A stretch of DNA of 64,000 bases, taken from Purpureocillium takamizusanense. Taxonomy: Eukaryota > Ascomycota > Sordariomycetes > Hypocreales > Ophiocordycipitaceae. The first letter of the stretch is position 1. Each line of letters begins with the position of its first letter. The DNA lies in assembly GCF_022605165.1 (NCBI RefSeq), contig NC_063078.1, positions 372,001 to 436,000 of the forward strand, read 5' to 3'. The position numbers and the translations under genes were made by a program. Shown piece after piece: positions 9,994 through 22,214 of this stretch. The notes under the pieces were generated by a model. It saw only the letters and a list, made by a program, of their open reading frames with translations, was not told where the DNA came from and did not search any database.

Positions 9994-12037
9994 ATGCCGC
10001 TCAGGTCTGGTACGATGATGTTGTTGTCTGGAGGGCTCCTTGCGCTCGCCAGCGCGGCGACGACGGTCGCTGCCGAGGCGTATACTGTGCCGGCTAAGGC
10101 GAACCCCCTGGGCGAGCCGTTTGACGGCTTCGTGAGCTACTCGCTTGAGTTTTCGTCGTTTCCCGAGTTTGCAGGTACGTCCACTTACACGCCCGTCTCT
10201 CCTCCCCCCATGGAGCCACAACACCACGGCTTCAACATGCTTCATGTCCATCACCACAGACAGACACTCGGGGTTTTGATGCCGAGAGCCCTCATCGAGC
10301 TCCAGTCCGTCTTTGATTCTCCAACTGAGCGATTCTTCCCATTTGTCTGATTCATCCCCGTGCCGTCTAGGAAACAAGTCCCACCCCAACACCTACTCGG
10401 GCAACCTCCTCGCCAACCTCGCCCGCCTCTCCACCACGCCCTACATCCGCGTCGGCGGCAACACCCAAGACTACGCCCTCTTCGACGCCTCGCAGGCCGC
10501 CGCCCTCGTCGGCGTCGTCGACCCCTCCCGCTCCCCCGACTACCCCACCACCATCACCATCGGCCCGGCCTACTTCGAGTCCTACGCGACCTGGCCCGTA
10601 CTCGACGTCCGCTTCTCCCACGGCTTCAACATGGGCCTCGGCGGCAACCGCTCCGCCGGCTGGCAGACGCTCCTCGACACCGTGCCCCTGGCCTGCCGCG
10701 CGCTCCGGGACGGCGACAGGCTGTACACGTGGGAGTACGGCAACGAGCCGGACCTGTTCAGCACGTCGGCGCAGGGCCCCGTGAGGCCGCCGACCTGGGA
10801 TGAGGCTACGTACGTCGCGCAGTGGCTCAACGCGACGAGGCACATCCGCGAGTCTGTGAGGAGGAACTGCCGTGGCACTGCTCCGCCGCGGTTCATGGCG
10901 CCGTCCAATGCGGGCGTCAGCAATCATCTCAAGGCGTCCGCGATGTGGTCCGCCGGCCTGAATCAGGATAATGATATTGAGCTCTTTTCCACCCACAAGT
11001 GCGTCGGGAGCACACCCATCTCTGAATATCAAAGATAAAAAAGAAAGAGAACTGACGTCAAAACGCGCAGCTACATCAGCGGCGCGACGTCCCCCGGCGT
11101 CACGCTTCAAGGGACCCTCATGAACCACACCAAGACGATGCAGTCCGTGGACGCGCACACCAAGGAGTACGACGCCATTTTCCCCGGCGCACGCGCTGGC
11201 GGCAAGAGCAGCACCAGCAGCAGCAAGGCGCCGCCGCTCATCTTTGGCGAGACCAACTCGCTGTACAACCAGGGCAAGCCCGGCCTGTCCAACTCGTTCG
11301 GGGCCGCCCTCTGGGGCGTCGACTTCAACCTGTACTCTGCGTCGGTGGGCTTCAAGCGCGTCCACATGCACCAGGGCACCAACTACCGCGTACGTTTCCT
11401 TCCATCGCGTGCCATGGCGGGTTGGTGATGACTGACTGACTGACTGGGCCTCCTCCGACCGCAGTACCAAGCCTGGCAGCCCGTGATGACGGCCCTCGAC
11501 GTCGTCGGCACCAAGGCGCCCTACTACGGAAGCGTCGCCGTCGCCGCCATGGTCCGCCCCGTCAAGAAGAAGTCGTCGCTCGTCAGTATCTCCGCCATCA
11601 CCCTAGGTGCCGACTCCGCCGAGGCCGCGTACGCGGCGCACTACCACCCCGTGGGGCGCAAGAGCAGGGACGAGGCGCGCCTCGCCCGCGTCATGGTCAT
11701 CAACATGCACGGGTACAACACCACGGTCGGCGGCGCGGGCCTTGAGCCGCTCCCGAACCCACCTGCGCGCACGAGCAGGAAGTACGCGTTTGCCGTCGGA
11801 GGCGCTGGCGTCAGGGATGGCGCGAGGGTCCGCGTCCAGCGGCTGCTGGCCAACGGTAGTGATGCCATCACCGGCATCACGTTTGACGGCTGGAGCTACA
11901 ACTGGGACCTGGATCGGGGCAAGCCTGTGAGGCTGCACAACGTGACTGTCGGCGAGACCGTCAGGGTCAAGGGCGGGCAGGTGTCGGTCGACGTCCCAGA
12001 TTCGTCTGCAGTGCTGTTGTCGTTTGGCGACTGTTGA
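9994..12037 (+). CDS. Secreted GH79 beta-glucuronidase / heparanase-like enzyme
   Basis: GH79 enzymes cleave beta-glucuronides from proteoglycans, arabinogalactan proteins or small conjugates. Four exons are read: 9994-10174, 10371-10998, 11071-11389 and 11465-12037, giving 566 residues with consistent phases. The N-terminus is a signal peptide (MMLLSGGLLALASA preceded by seven residues; the Met at 10015 is an alternative start). The mature start NPLGEPFDGFVSYSLEFSSF is typical of the family. The barrel carries YIRVGGNTQDYALFD, the acid/base Glu in YGNEPDLF (E186) and the nucleophile Glu in IFGETNSLYNQG (E330). The C-terminal beta domain has YYGSVAVAAMV, VINMHGYN and TFDGWSYNWDLDRGKPV, as in the GH79 C-terminal domain. 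It faces the PrpD gene tail-to-tail, 144 bases apart. The substrate cannot be decided from sequence. Confidence 0.9.
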
Positions 12038-12181
12038 ATAGGTGCCCGAAAAAAAAAAGCTCACGAGCACACGGTGTGTCACAGACAAACACGAGTGATT
12101 ATTATTTGTGTGGATAAAGCAAGCCTCGTTTAAAACTCCATACATCTAAACTCAGAACACCTCTAGCTTTTTTTTTTCTAC

Positions 12182-13983
12182 TTACAGAAACTTGCTCTCC
12201 TTGACAGTGTACAGGTCGACGTACTGGTCCACGGACATGGCCTCGAGCTTCTTGCTGTCGAGGCTGAGCTCGACGAGCTCGTTGACGCGGGCCTCGGGCA
12301 GGTGGGGGCCGAGGTGGCGCTTGTACTTGGCCAGGATGACGGGCTTGGCCTCGTCACGGCGCAGGCGGTGGCCGAGGGGAGCCTCGACGGCGACCTCGTC
12401 GAGGACGGTGCCGTCGTTGAGCTCAACGGTCAGGGCGTTGGAGATGGTGCGGAGCTTGGGGTCGTGGTAGTCCTGGGTGTACTGCGGGTCCTCGACGCAC
12501 TTGATCTTCTTGCGCAGGGACTCGACGATCTCCGAGGTGGCGGCCTCGCCGCCGTCGGTGTAGTCGGTGGCCTCGAGGCGGCCAAAGGTCAGCATGACGG
12601 AGCACATGTACTGGATGCAGTGGTCGCGGTCGGCGAAGTTGTCCATGGGCTTGAACTGCTTGTCGATGATGCGGATGCAGGCCTCGTGCGTGCGGCAGGT
12701 GACGGCCTTGATGTCGGCGGCCGACTTGCCCATGGCCTTGAGCTGGTGGTAGATCTTCTCCGAGGCCTCGACGGCCGTCTGCGAGTGGAACTCGGCCGGG
12801 TACGAGACCTTGAAGAGGACGTTCTCCATGACGTAGCTGCCGTAGGGGCGCTGGAACTCAAACTTCTTGCCCTTGAAGAGCACGTCGTAGAAGCCCCAGG
12901 TGGGGGCGGAGAGGACGGTGGGGACGCCCTGCTCGCCCTTCATGACCTTGAGGGCCAGGTTGACGGCGCGCTGGCAGGCGTCGCCGGCGGCCCACGACTT
13001 GCGGGACATGGTGTTGGGGGAGTGGCGGTAGGTGCGCAGCGACTGGCCGTCGACCCAGGCCTGGGTGACGGCGTCGGCGATCTGCTTCTCGCTGAGGCCG
13101 AGCATCTTGGACACGACGGCGGTGGAGGCGACCTTGACGAGGACGACGTGGTCGAGGCCGACCTTGTTGAACGAGTTGAGCAGCGCCAGGCAGCCTTGGA
13201 TCTCGTGGGCCTTGATCATGGCCTCGAGCACGTCCTTGACGGTGAAGACCTTGCCGCCGGCCAGGTTGCCGCCGGCCTTGTTGGTGCGGTTGACCCAGTC
13301 GGCGACGGCGAGGATGGCGCCCAGGTTGTCCGAGGGGTGACCCCACTCAGCCGCCAGCCAGCAGTCGTTGAAGTCGAGCCAGCGGATCATGGCTCCGATG
13401 TTGAAGGCGCCGTTGACGGGGTCCAGGACGAAGGGCGTACCGGGCACCTTGGTGCCGTTGGGCACGACGGTGCCGGGCACGACGGGGCCCAGGAGCTTGC
13501 TGCACTCCTTGAACCTCAGGCCCTCGAGGCCGCAGCCGAGGGTATCGAGCAGGATCCATCGAGCGGTGTCGAACTGCGAGACGGAGCGTCAGCCATCATG
13601 ATTCTGTTGGGACCCTCGGACCGGGGACCCGGCGGGGTAGCGCGGGGGGGGGGGTCTTCGCGGGGACTGCGCTGGGCAAGCAGAAGGTGGGCCAAACTCA
13701 CGGCCAGCTCAGAGTCAATGGGCTTGTTGGCGACATAGTCGGCAATGTCCTTGATCTCGGGATCGTACTCGCGGGCGGAGGAAGCCATGGCGGGCGCACC
13801 GGATTGTTTTGCGACGGAGGAGGAGAAGGTGCGCGTGGAGGAGGAGGGTGTTGAGGAAGCGGAGCAACGAGCGGCGCCGAAGGAGGCCGAGGGGCGGGCG
13901 GCGGCGGCACCAGCGAGGGCGGCGGCCAGGCGCTGAGGGTTCTGGATGCGCAGCGTCCGCAGGCTTCGGTTGGCGACAGACAT
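12182..13983 (-). CDS. Mitochondrial 2-methylcitrate dehydratase (PrpD family)
   Basis: It dehydrates 2-methylcitrate to methylaconitate in the methylcitrate cycle, which disposes of propionyl-CoA from odd-chain fats and some amino acids. Exon 1 is 13983-13702 and exon 2 13573-12182, giving 557 residues. The start MSVANRSLRTLRIQNPQRLA is Arg-rich, free of acids and followed by an Ala/Ser-rich stretch, as in a mitochondrial presequence. The mature region begins REYDPEIKDIADYV. PrpD blocks include TARWILLDTLGCGLEG, NGAFNIGAMIRWLDFNDCWL, EWGHPSDNLGAILAVADW, RKSWAAGDACQRAV and CRTHEACIRIIDK. Codon use is very GC-biased, which opens a long false frame on the opposite strand. No methylcitrate synthase or lyase gene lies in the window. 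The intron contains a run of nine G. Confidence 0.92.
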
Positions 13984-15995
13984 TGCAATTGACACGCGGG
14001 CCTGTCGGTTCGTTCGTCGAGGGAGCGAGTCGTCTGGCGCTTGTTGGGGAGGAGGATTGGGGGGAGAGGAGAGGAATAGGAATTGGAACGGGCCAAGGAA
14101 GGGAACCAGGGGGAAAAAATGTCTTCGTGGTTGTCTAGGTTGTCGTCTGCCACCAGCCTCTAGCATGCGCCCGACCGCCCGTCGCGTCGGCACAACTGCG
14201 CAGTGTGAACCTGCGTCCGTCTTCGCTCGGCCACGGCCAGCCCGCCCGCCCAGCCGAGCTCCAGTCCTTTGCCGGCGCATGCCGCGGGGCTCCAGCGCGG
14301 TTGGCCTCGGTTAGCCGAACTAAAGGGTTGTTGGTTGGGGAAAGGCGAACGCGGGTCCCTGGCTCTAGCCTAGCCTGGCCTTGCCTTGCCTGGCCCGTGC
14401 CGACGGACGAGACGGAGCCCCGAGCGTTTCGGCCGACGTATAAAACGGCGTCCGACCCATCGCCCTGTTTCCCTGCCACTTCTGGCTGGTCCCGTCTGAT
14501 ACGGGCGCGCGCCGGCCTCGGCCTGTCGCAACAACACGCAACTCCGTGGCCGAAAGGCAACTGCGAGACTCATGCCGTCTTTTTACCGCGTGCTCAAAAA
14601 AAAAAGACAATCCGGCAAGCCCAACGACGTGGCCTCATCCCTCAGCGCGCAGCTGCCGCTCTGTTTCACATCCCCAGCTTCAAGTCGGGATGGTGCATCC
14701 CTAACACACTCTAGCGGAGTGCCGTCCGACAGACGACCAGAGCGCCCGCCCGCTGTGTTCATATTGGGCCGCTCACTCACCGCAACACCCTTTTTTCTCC
14801 TGCAATTAAATGGCTGAGTGGACGAGCAACTCTATCTCCTGTGTCGGTCGTTGGAGCGAACCGCGACGCAGATTTACTTTTATCGCGTCTGTACAAGCTT
14901 TATCATCCTGCGGTCATGATTAGTTCGCCGGCAACATCAACCAGAGGCCAGCCATCATCTCGTTCGCATCAATCATCCTGTCAACATCCCGCGGCTGCCT
15001 TGTGCCTTCTTCCTTCCGACTGTCGCATCGTTCTCACGTGCGATGCACCCACCGTCACGGCACGGCCCCAGGCTACCGCGGGCTCAAAGTGACTGATTTC
15101 ATCCCGTCCCTGGAGAGACACTTCGTCGCCGACGTGTCTCATCTCCAGGTTTGCCTTGGTCGTGTCTCTGCCTCAGCCTCACAGCCTCTGCCCGAAACAT
15201 TACTGTGCCGGCCAATTTATCCCCCGGTTGAGTGAACGTCAGCGGTAAGGACCCAATGATGGCGGCCCGAGGGGGCCTGCACAGAATTTCCATCGTCGTC
15301 TGTCGAGCCGCCACAGAATTTCGCAAACGAGGATCAAAACCGTGTTTAATTGAACTTGATTCCTCCATCTCCATCATGACAATGAGCGGCAGTCAGAATG
15401 CCGGCGGATCAGTCGCAGTGCAGCGCCCAGAGGTCAACTCCAGCGCCTCTGGACCAGGCGGGAGGGATTGCCGCCAGTGGCCTACGGAAGCTGTGCCATG
15501 TCCACAGCACAGCAACCTTGGACATTCCATCAACGTGCTCGTGCAATGGGTCCAGGCCCACGATTATAAGTCTCTAACACCGAGATAGCGGGCCTCCAAC
15601 TCTTTCATCGGGTTGTCACGCGGTAGCCCTCTCGTGATGTGATATTGTGCAACACAAACTTGACTCGACCGGGTACCCGTCAGCCGACGCTCCTCCGCTC
15701 GAAGTTTCGGTCTCTACAACAAAGGTGCGAGAGACCGAAAGGCAAACCTTCCGTCCCGCAGTGCACGCTATGGAGCATGGCGTAGTAGATCACGGCGGAT
15801 GCTGCACAATGGTCGGAGCCCTGACCGTCCGCGACCACTCGAGGGGGGCTCAGAGAGAAGGCTACGAGGAACGGAGAGCGTTTGTTCACTTAAGCTCTAT
15901 ACCGGTAGCCCGTTCGAGTATCACGCGGTTCTACCAGAGGTGCCCAAACACCCCCACAACCATTGCACCGCTTTCGTCAGCCCTCAAAGTCCATC
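13984..15995. other. Intergenic, about 2 kb, no gene supported
   Basis: The left part must hold the promoter of the methylcitrate dehydratase gene; the right part precedes the cupredoxin relic. Open frames here have biased low-information translations and no domain, signal peptide or convincing splice partner. Confidence 0.45.
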
Positions 15996-16618
15996 ATGAA
16001 ATTCACCCGCGGTTGCGGCCAAGACTATCCGCATCGATGTCGGCAGCAGTGGCAAGTCGTTGTCGCCCGGCACCGTAACGGCTGACAAGGGGGACATTCT
16101 CGAGTTCCACTTTGGCAAGTCCAAGCACAGCGTCGTGTCAGCCGACCATGACAAGGGCTGCCCTCCCCGAAGCCAGGGTGGTCTCTATTCTGGCACGCTC
16201 CAAGCAAGGGGTAACAACGCGAGTTGCACTGCATGCTGTACTCAAGAGCAAAAAGAGACGTGCGGGCTGACGCTCGTACAGCCGAGCATCTTCCAAGTCA
16301 CTGTAGAAAGCACGGAACCGACTTTCTTCTCCTGCTCCGCCGGGAGCCACTGCCAGGGTGGGATGGTTAGGGCTGTCAATCCGAGCTCGGACAAGACTCT
16401 CGCGATGCACAAGGACCACGCGAGGTCGTCCGGGAGTCCTGATGCTCCTCACGGTGGTAAGCTCGTCAAGGAAGGCGAGATCAGCAATGGCGCCACGGCC
16501 ACTTCTGGGTCGGGGGGGCAAGCCAGGCAAAGGATAACACCGGTACGCTGCAGGCTTGACAGCGTCGTTTGGCGTTATAGCTGGTCTCGTCGCCGATGCT
16601 GCCGCCTTCGTAGTGTGA
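15996..16618 (+). pseudogene. Decayed cupredoxin-fold (plastocyanin-like) secreted protein
   Basis: The core reads as a fungal extracellular cupredoxin: TIRIDVGSSGKSLSPGTV, KGDILEFHF, KSKHSVVSADHD, SIFQVTV and FFSCSAGSHCQGGMVRAVNP. His (KHSVV), Cys (FFSCS) and His (GSHC) fit copper ligands. Three reading frames are needed. The ATG (MKFT, 15996) is in one frame, the core in a second, and a GPI-like hydrophobic tail (LTASFGVIAGLVADAAAFVV, ending 16618) in a third. The signal-peptide core between MKFT and the domain is missing. The second shift may lie in a run of seven G near 16511-16517. A TAA precedes the tail in its own frame. This suggests a relic, although an assembly error at the G-run or an unusual intron cannot be excluded. 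Intact relatives are usually Ser-rich and GPI-anchored at the tail. Confidence 0.68.
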
Positions 16619-19600
16619 CGGAGAAGGGGAGGCTTGCTCAAGGTGCAGGACGATGACTTGTACCAAAATAACAAATACATGCGTTCGTGGGGCGTGAGCT
16701 GGCAAGTGAGGTTTTCGTTGGCTTCTCCAGTGGGGGTCGGCTTTTCAGAGCGCTATTACGATACGCCCTGCGCTTAATGTATACCAATTGGTTCGCATGG
16801 GCGGCGCGATGAGACACTGTAAGGGGATCAATCAGCGATATGGATGAAAAGCAACAAGAATTGGGTGGCGTGGTGGCCATAGCGATTGATGGTTGAGGTC
16901 TAGATGAGGCTGAGATTCGGTAGTTTTGTGTTCGCCTCGTCTCAACTGTAGCACCAACCCTTGACACCCAAATCGCCAGCCAATGGCACGCATTCGCGAT
17001 CGATGCAACCCTCGACGGCCAGAGCTCTCTCTCACCGAGCCGCCGAGGGGTTCGAGACCCCGGTTCCCTGGGTCCGGGCCATTTCCGTGGCGAGGCGGCA
17101 AGAGGTGGCTTGATGCTGTGCAACCGTTTGAAGGGGCGGGACAGGCTCCGGGCACGATGCGCGGTGTGGTATCACGGTCGCACTTATTCCTGACCGTGAA
17201 CCTCTAAATCGACTCCACGCCCGCCCATCAGGGACCGCGACTGACAGGCTGGGGTATGCCGGATTAGTGGTGATGATGCTGTGCAGGGATCAGCAGGGGC
17301 CACCCGTCATCCACCTCGGTCAGCGATGGCGGCCTCGTGTTGCCCATCTCCCTATCACCAGTGCATCGACAACGGGAGGGGAGTGGGCTCTGACGTGTTG
17401 GTGGTGCCGTTGTGGGAGGCTGATGCGACGCCGCGGGCGGGCGGCGACCCGGCAGCACGGATCCGTCCGCCAGAGATGGCATGGGAAACTAGCCGATTTG
17501 CATGGCGGCGAGAATGGCAGTCCTCATCGACGATGAGGGCGGCGGCCTTGTGCACGTGAGATCTGGGGATGCGCGTGCGGCTCATTTGAACTCCTTGGAC
17601 CCTGGCGGCTGTCGGTGGTGGGTGTCCTGCCAATGACGACGGGCGGTGACGCGAGCCGCGATTCATCGGGCCGCCCATCGACGATGCTTTTTTCGTTTCT
17701 AGCTCCGTCGCTTGCTTCGCGATTAGTTAGTACTTACTGTACTTTGTACTGTACCAGGTTCAGACGAGAGAACGGGCCGACGCCGCGGCATGATACGCGA
17801 GCCCCTGATGAGCGATGACGTGAAGACGCTGCTGGCTATTTGTCAATGGGCCAAAGGGGAGCCAACCGCCTTTTTTACTCACCGATTGTTCGGCGGTGGC
17901 CAACAGACATGACAGCGTCAGGTAATCACGGCGGCTTCTGACCCTGCATCGTGTGCTGGAAGAGCAGGTGGCGCTAGTCCTTGTCTTGGCCCAGCAGACG
18001 GGCGAGGCCGAGCCCTACCTTGCTTGGGAGTCGGACCCTGAATATCTCTCTGGCGGGCTGGGTGGAGCTGCACCGTCTCACAGACATTGGCGCCTTGAGA
18101 ACTTGCCTGCAGACGGGCGGGCGGGCGGGAATTGGCGAAGCTGATGCTGGAGTGGGAGGGTCGAGGCGGAGCTGAGTGTTGATTCATTGCCCTTCTTGAT
18201 GGCACGGCCAGGAGATGCCTCACAGGAGGCGGGCGTCGAGCGCAGAGCCCGCATGCCCGCCTACATGACCAGGCTAGACGCAATAGAAACGGGCGCTTGA
18301 GTCGGGTCAAGGGTCGCATGGCGTAATGGCTGATTCATGATGGATGTGATGTTGGATCTACCTTGCGTCCATCCTCCGCAGAACGGGGGCTCAGCCGGCC
18401 GCGCCTGCCCAGCAGCTAGGGGCCGGGCGCCCACAAGCCGATGCGCCCGCCAACCTCCACTGACAGGATTAGTACCTAGGATAGGTAGGTAGGCACCTAA
18501 GCTCTCTGGGTTAGCAGCCCAGCGCTACTACGTACAAGGATGCCTTACCTTAGGCAAGGTACGAAGTACCTTACTGCCAGTGCACCGAGTCGGCAGCGGG
18601 TACGCCCCCGGCCCAGGTGCGCCTTCCCCATCAAATGACTGGGCTCGATCTGGACGACCAACGCGGGCCCTCAGCATCGTCACCTTTACACTCGCCACCT
18701 CCCCTCTGCCTCGCCCGGCACTCTCGACACATCCCTCAATTATGGCTCCAGGGGCCCCAAAAGAAACCACAGCCATGGCCTCGTTCAATGCCCTTGTCCA
18801 CCACGGCTCGACTCCCCGTAACGGGGATTTGCCCAACTTTTGTCCAACCTGTCTGCCTACACCCCCCAAGGCGGCCGGCCTTCGACCCTCACTCACGTCA
18901 CGGCCACACAAAACTCTCTTTCTGTGCGAGCGCTTCGTCCAGCCTCAGGAGGTGTCCCCCCCCCCCCCTCCCCAAAATACACCGCGCGGTACTCCCATAC
19001 GTGCTCTGCCGTGTTGCTACGGCCGGCACCCCCTTGATCTCACGACGCGACCCGCCGGCTAGCCTGTTAGTACAGCCTGCAGCTCCATGACGCGTAGCGA
19101 GGACGCCACGAGGGATGCATAGATCTTAGGATCAGATACCCGCTGCACCTCATCTCGTCCTCTGAACCCAAGAGGTAGACCACAGCAAGACCTACGAGTA
19201 TCGCCCGGTTCTTCCCCACCCGTCGGGCATCATTTATCACGTCGGAGCCGGCCAGTCGTTTATGCTGGTGGCGCTGTCTTGCTGCTCCTTCTCTTACCTA
19301 TCGCTCGTCCTCGACCGGGAACTCCAAAGCCCACCAACCCCCCGCCGACAATATCCCCCCCCCCTGTGTGCGAGACCACAGCTCCATGACCGCTCGTCCT
19401 GCCTCTTACGACATCGACTCGGACCGTCTGGCCCACTCGCAATAAGAAACACTGCCCTCCACAGGAGCTCCGTGGCCCCTTCTGCCACACACCCGACGTC
19501 CTGTCTCCGCCCGCCTTGTCCATGGCCAGTCAATAGCGCTTAGAGGCTGAGGAATAACCACTGTTCTTGTGTCGATTACTTCAGATCAGCCGTCGACACG

Positions 19601-19659
19601 CTATCAATATCAATCAGAGGATCCCAGCAACTGGCCCTGCCTTCGTATTGCCTCCGGAC
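16619..19659. other. Gene-poor interval upstream of cryptochrome-DASH
   Basis: About 3 kb without a supportable gene. It has scattered TAGGTA/CCTAAG-type low-complexity motifs (18470-18570), common in intergenic DNA of filamentous ascomycetes, and C-runs near 18958-18970 and 19356. The right part should hold the cryptochrome promoter. A T-loop-like GGTTCGAGACC near 17048 has no matching tRNA arms. Confidence 0.45.
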
Positions 19660-21827
19660 ATGGCTACAGGAAAGCTTCTCATCTACCTCCTGAGGCGCGA
19701 CCTCAAGGTTATTGACAACCCCATCCTCCACCACCTGGCCACCACCACCGATCATGGCTTCACCCACCTCCTACCCATCTACGTGTTTCCGGCCCATCAG
19801 ATCGAAGTGTCGGGATTCCTCAAGGACGGCGAGAAATCACCGTACCTCCCGGCACGCAGTCGTGTAGGGGGCTACTGGCGCTGTGGCCCACACCGAGCCA
19901 AGTTTCTTGCACAGTCCGTCTGGGATCTCAAGGAAAGCCTGGAACAGCTTGGCAGTGGCCTCGTCATTCGAGTTGGTGACGTCAAGGATGTGCTGAGCCA
20001 CCTGATTCACGGCCTGAAGGGAAAGGCGCCTGGTGTTGGCGCGGTCTGGATGACTGAGGAGTTGTCTTTGGAGGAGAAGGACGAGCAGGATGCCGTTGCA
20101 TCTATATGCTCTGCGAACGACATTAGCTTCAAGTTGTGGCCTGACGAGAAATACTTCGTAGACGAGTAAGTCGTCTGATCTTGATGTCGTCGATGTGGGC
20201 TAACGTGATGCAAAGCCGCGACACCGGACTGGAGACACCAAAGGATCTTCCCGACGTATTCACTTCCTACCGAAAATCCCAAGAACCGCTGCGAGAGCGT
20301 CCTCGCAGCGTGCTTCCGCGCGTTGAAAGGTCTTCGTTGCCGTTGTTCCTTGAAAAGACGTCGGTACCAGACCAGCACCATCCCTTTACCGTGCCCACTA
20401 AGCTGCAGGACCTCGAGGCTCGCCTGATTCAACCGCTCGGCGATATCGTTCGAAATGCGCCGCCCTACCCTGATGGTGCAGAGTCTGCTCACCCGTTTCA
20501 AGGTGGCGAAAGCCACGCCCAGAAGCGCCTGCGTCATCTCATTAAGTCAGGCGCTATGTCGTCATATAAGGAAACACGGAACGGCCTTCTCGGACTCGAT
20601 TTCAGCACCAAGCTCTCGGCTTATCTCGCGTTGGGTTGCGTGTCTGCGAGATTCGTTCACGAGGAACTTTTGAAATTGGAAGACGGAACCGACCCAGAAT
20701 ATGAGAAAGCTCCTGGATACGGACAAGGTGAATCTGATGGGACAGCAGCGGTACGATTTGAGCTTTTGTGGCGCGACTACATGCGCCTTTGTATGGCCAA
20801 GTTTGGTCAGAAACTATTCCGTCAGTCAGGTTTCACGCAAGGCGACAAATACGACAAGACGTGGAAGACCGCAAACAAACACGAAGCGAAGCATGATCAG
20901 GATCCATCTCCGGATAAGATCGCGAGGATCTTGGAGCGTTTTGAGGAAGGAACCACCGGTATGGGGCTTATCGATGCCTCACAGCGTGAGCTATTCCATA
21001 CCGGATACACCTCTAACCGAGCCAGACAAAACTCTGCCAGTTTTCTCAGCAAGCATCTCGGCATCGACTGGCGCTACGGTGCGGAATGGTACGAAATGCT
21101 ATTGGTCGACTTTGATGTCTCTTCCAACTGGGCCAACTGGCAGTACATGGCGGGTGTGGGCAACGATCCTCGCGGGGATGCACGAATTTTCAACCCGGTG
21201 AAACAGGCATTCGACTACGACAAGGACGGCACCTACGTCCGTACTTGGGTGCCGGAGCTCAAAGACCTTGAAAAGCCTGAAAATGTCTTCCAGGCTTGGA
21301 CAGCAAGCAGCTCCGATCTAGAACAGCACGGCTTAGCGAACAACATCATGGTCACGGATCCGATCAAGCGAATCGACTTTACGGTGGACAGAAAGCCGAA
21401 GGGGTCGCGGCGGTCGTTCCCAAGGAGGCGTGGTCCAGGAAGAGGTGGTCGCCGTGGCGGAAATGGTCAAGGCCCAGGCGGCTCGGGAGCCCCTCAGGAC
21501 CATAGTACGGATGGCTCCGCGATGCATCACAGTGCCCACTCGAACGGATTATTACAAAGCCAGTCCAGGGGCCGAGGTGTGCCGCGACCCCCCCGAGGCG
21601 GAGGATACGCGCCAAGGGCCAACTACGACTCGCCTCCGGTTTATTACAACAACGGCTACCCGGGACCTTGGTCTGTGGATTACAACGACGCGCGGGGACG
21701 GAGCAACTATGGGTTCTACCGTGGGGTTGCTCCGATGTATGGACAACGCATGCAAGTACCTTTTCGGAACAGTTATGCGCAACCGATGTACTTTCCCCCG
21801 CCGACCATGGGACCTGGCGGCGCGTGA
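19660..21827 (+). CDS. Cryptochrome-DASH with RGG-rich C-terminal extension
   Basis: Cry-DASH proteins are FAD blue-light receptors of the photolyase family; several repair CPD lesions in single-stranded DNA. Exon 1 is 19660-20165 and exon 2 20216-21827, giving 705 residues. The intron (GTAAGT...CAAAG) joins FVD to the conserved RDTGLETPKDLPDVF. The N-terminal antenna domain has KLLIYLLRRDLKVIDNPIL. The FAD domain has KLSAYLALGCVSARFVH, ELLWRDYMRLCMAKFGQ, RELFHTGYTSNRARQN and the DASH-type WANWQYMAGVGNDPRGD. From about residue 555 the tail is Arg/Gly-rich (RRSFPRRRGPGRGGRRGG), then Tyr/Pro/Asn-rich to the end, an RNA-binding-like low-complexity region. Fungal cry-DASH proteins often carry such an extension. 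The upstream in-frame Leu/Arg-rich segment was excluded because the photolyase domain starts at MATGKLLI. Confidence 0.93.
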
Positions 21828-22214
21828 TGCGGGGCATGATGTCGTCCACGAGGTGGCAATGAAACTGCTGAGTGATTGATGGTGGCGGCGGAGTGAATGG
21901 GCGAGTTGTGGCTGTCGGGCGCAGGATGTTGCAAGGCACTTGGTCGATGAAGGGTGGGTTGAGAGAACAGGCGATGAACGCTTGGGTGTGCCGCTCAATG
22001 CGAGATTGTTCAGAGAAACACTTGAACATGCTAATGTCAAAGCTTTCCGTCTCGAGCGAGGCGCTACGGATTGTTGTGATGTTGCTGGCACGGATTAAGT
22101 TAATAGTTCTATCGGTATCAAGCCCACGATTTATCCATGATGCATTCCACTGCAGAAGGTCCTAATCAAGACGATTTCAATTGATCTCACCCGGAACAGC
22201 CGGCCGCACGCAAA
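21828..22214. other. Convergent 3' intergenic, nothing recognised
   Basis: This lies between the 3' ends of the cryptochrome gene and the small Asn/Gly-rich gene. No open frame or repeat of interest was seen. Confidence 0.5.

Noticed and set aside
10367..11470. 367-codon minus-strand open frame
   Set aside because: It is the antisense shadow of the GH79 gene, caused by the same codon bias.
12302..13738. 478-codon plus-strand open frame
   Set aside because: It is antisense to the methylcitrate dehydratase gene. The GC-rich third positions of that gene keep the opposite frame open, and the translation is a Gly/Val/Asp/Leu-rich shadow with no domain.
17030..17070. tRNA-like T-arm (GGTTCGAGACC)
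   Set aside because: No acceptor, D or anticodon arm could be paired around it, and the fifth T-stem pair mismatches.
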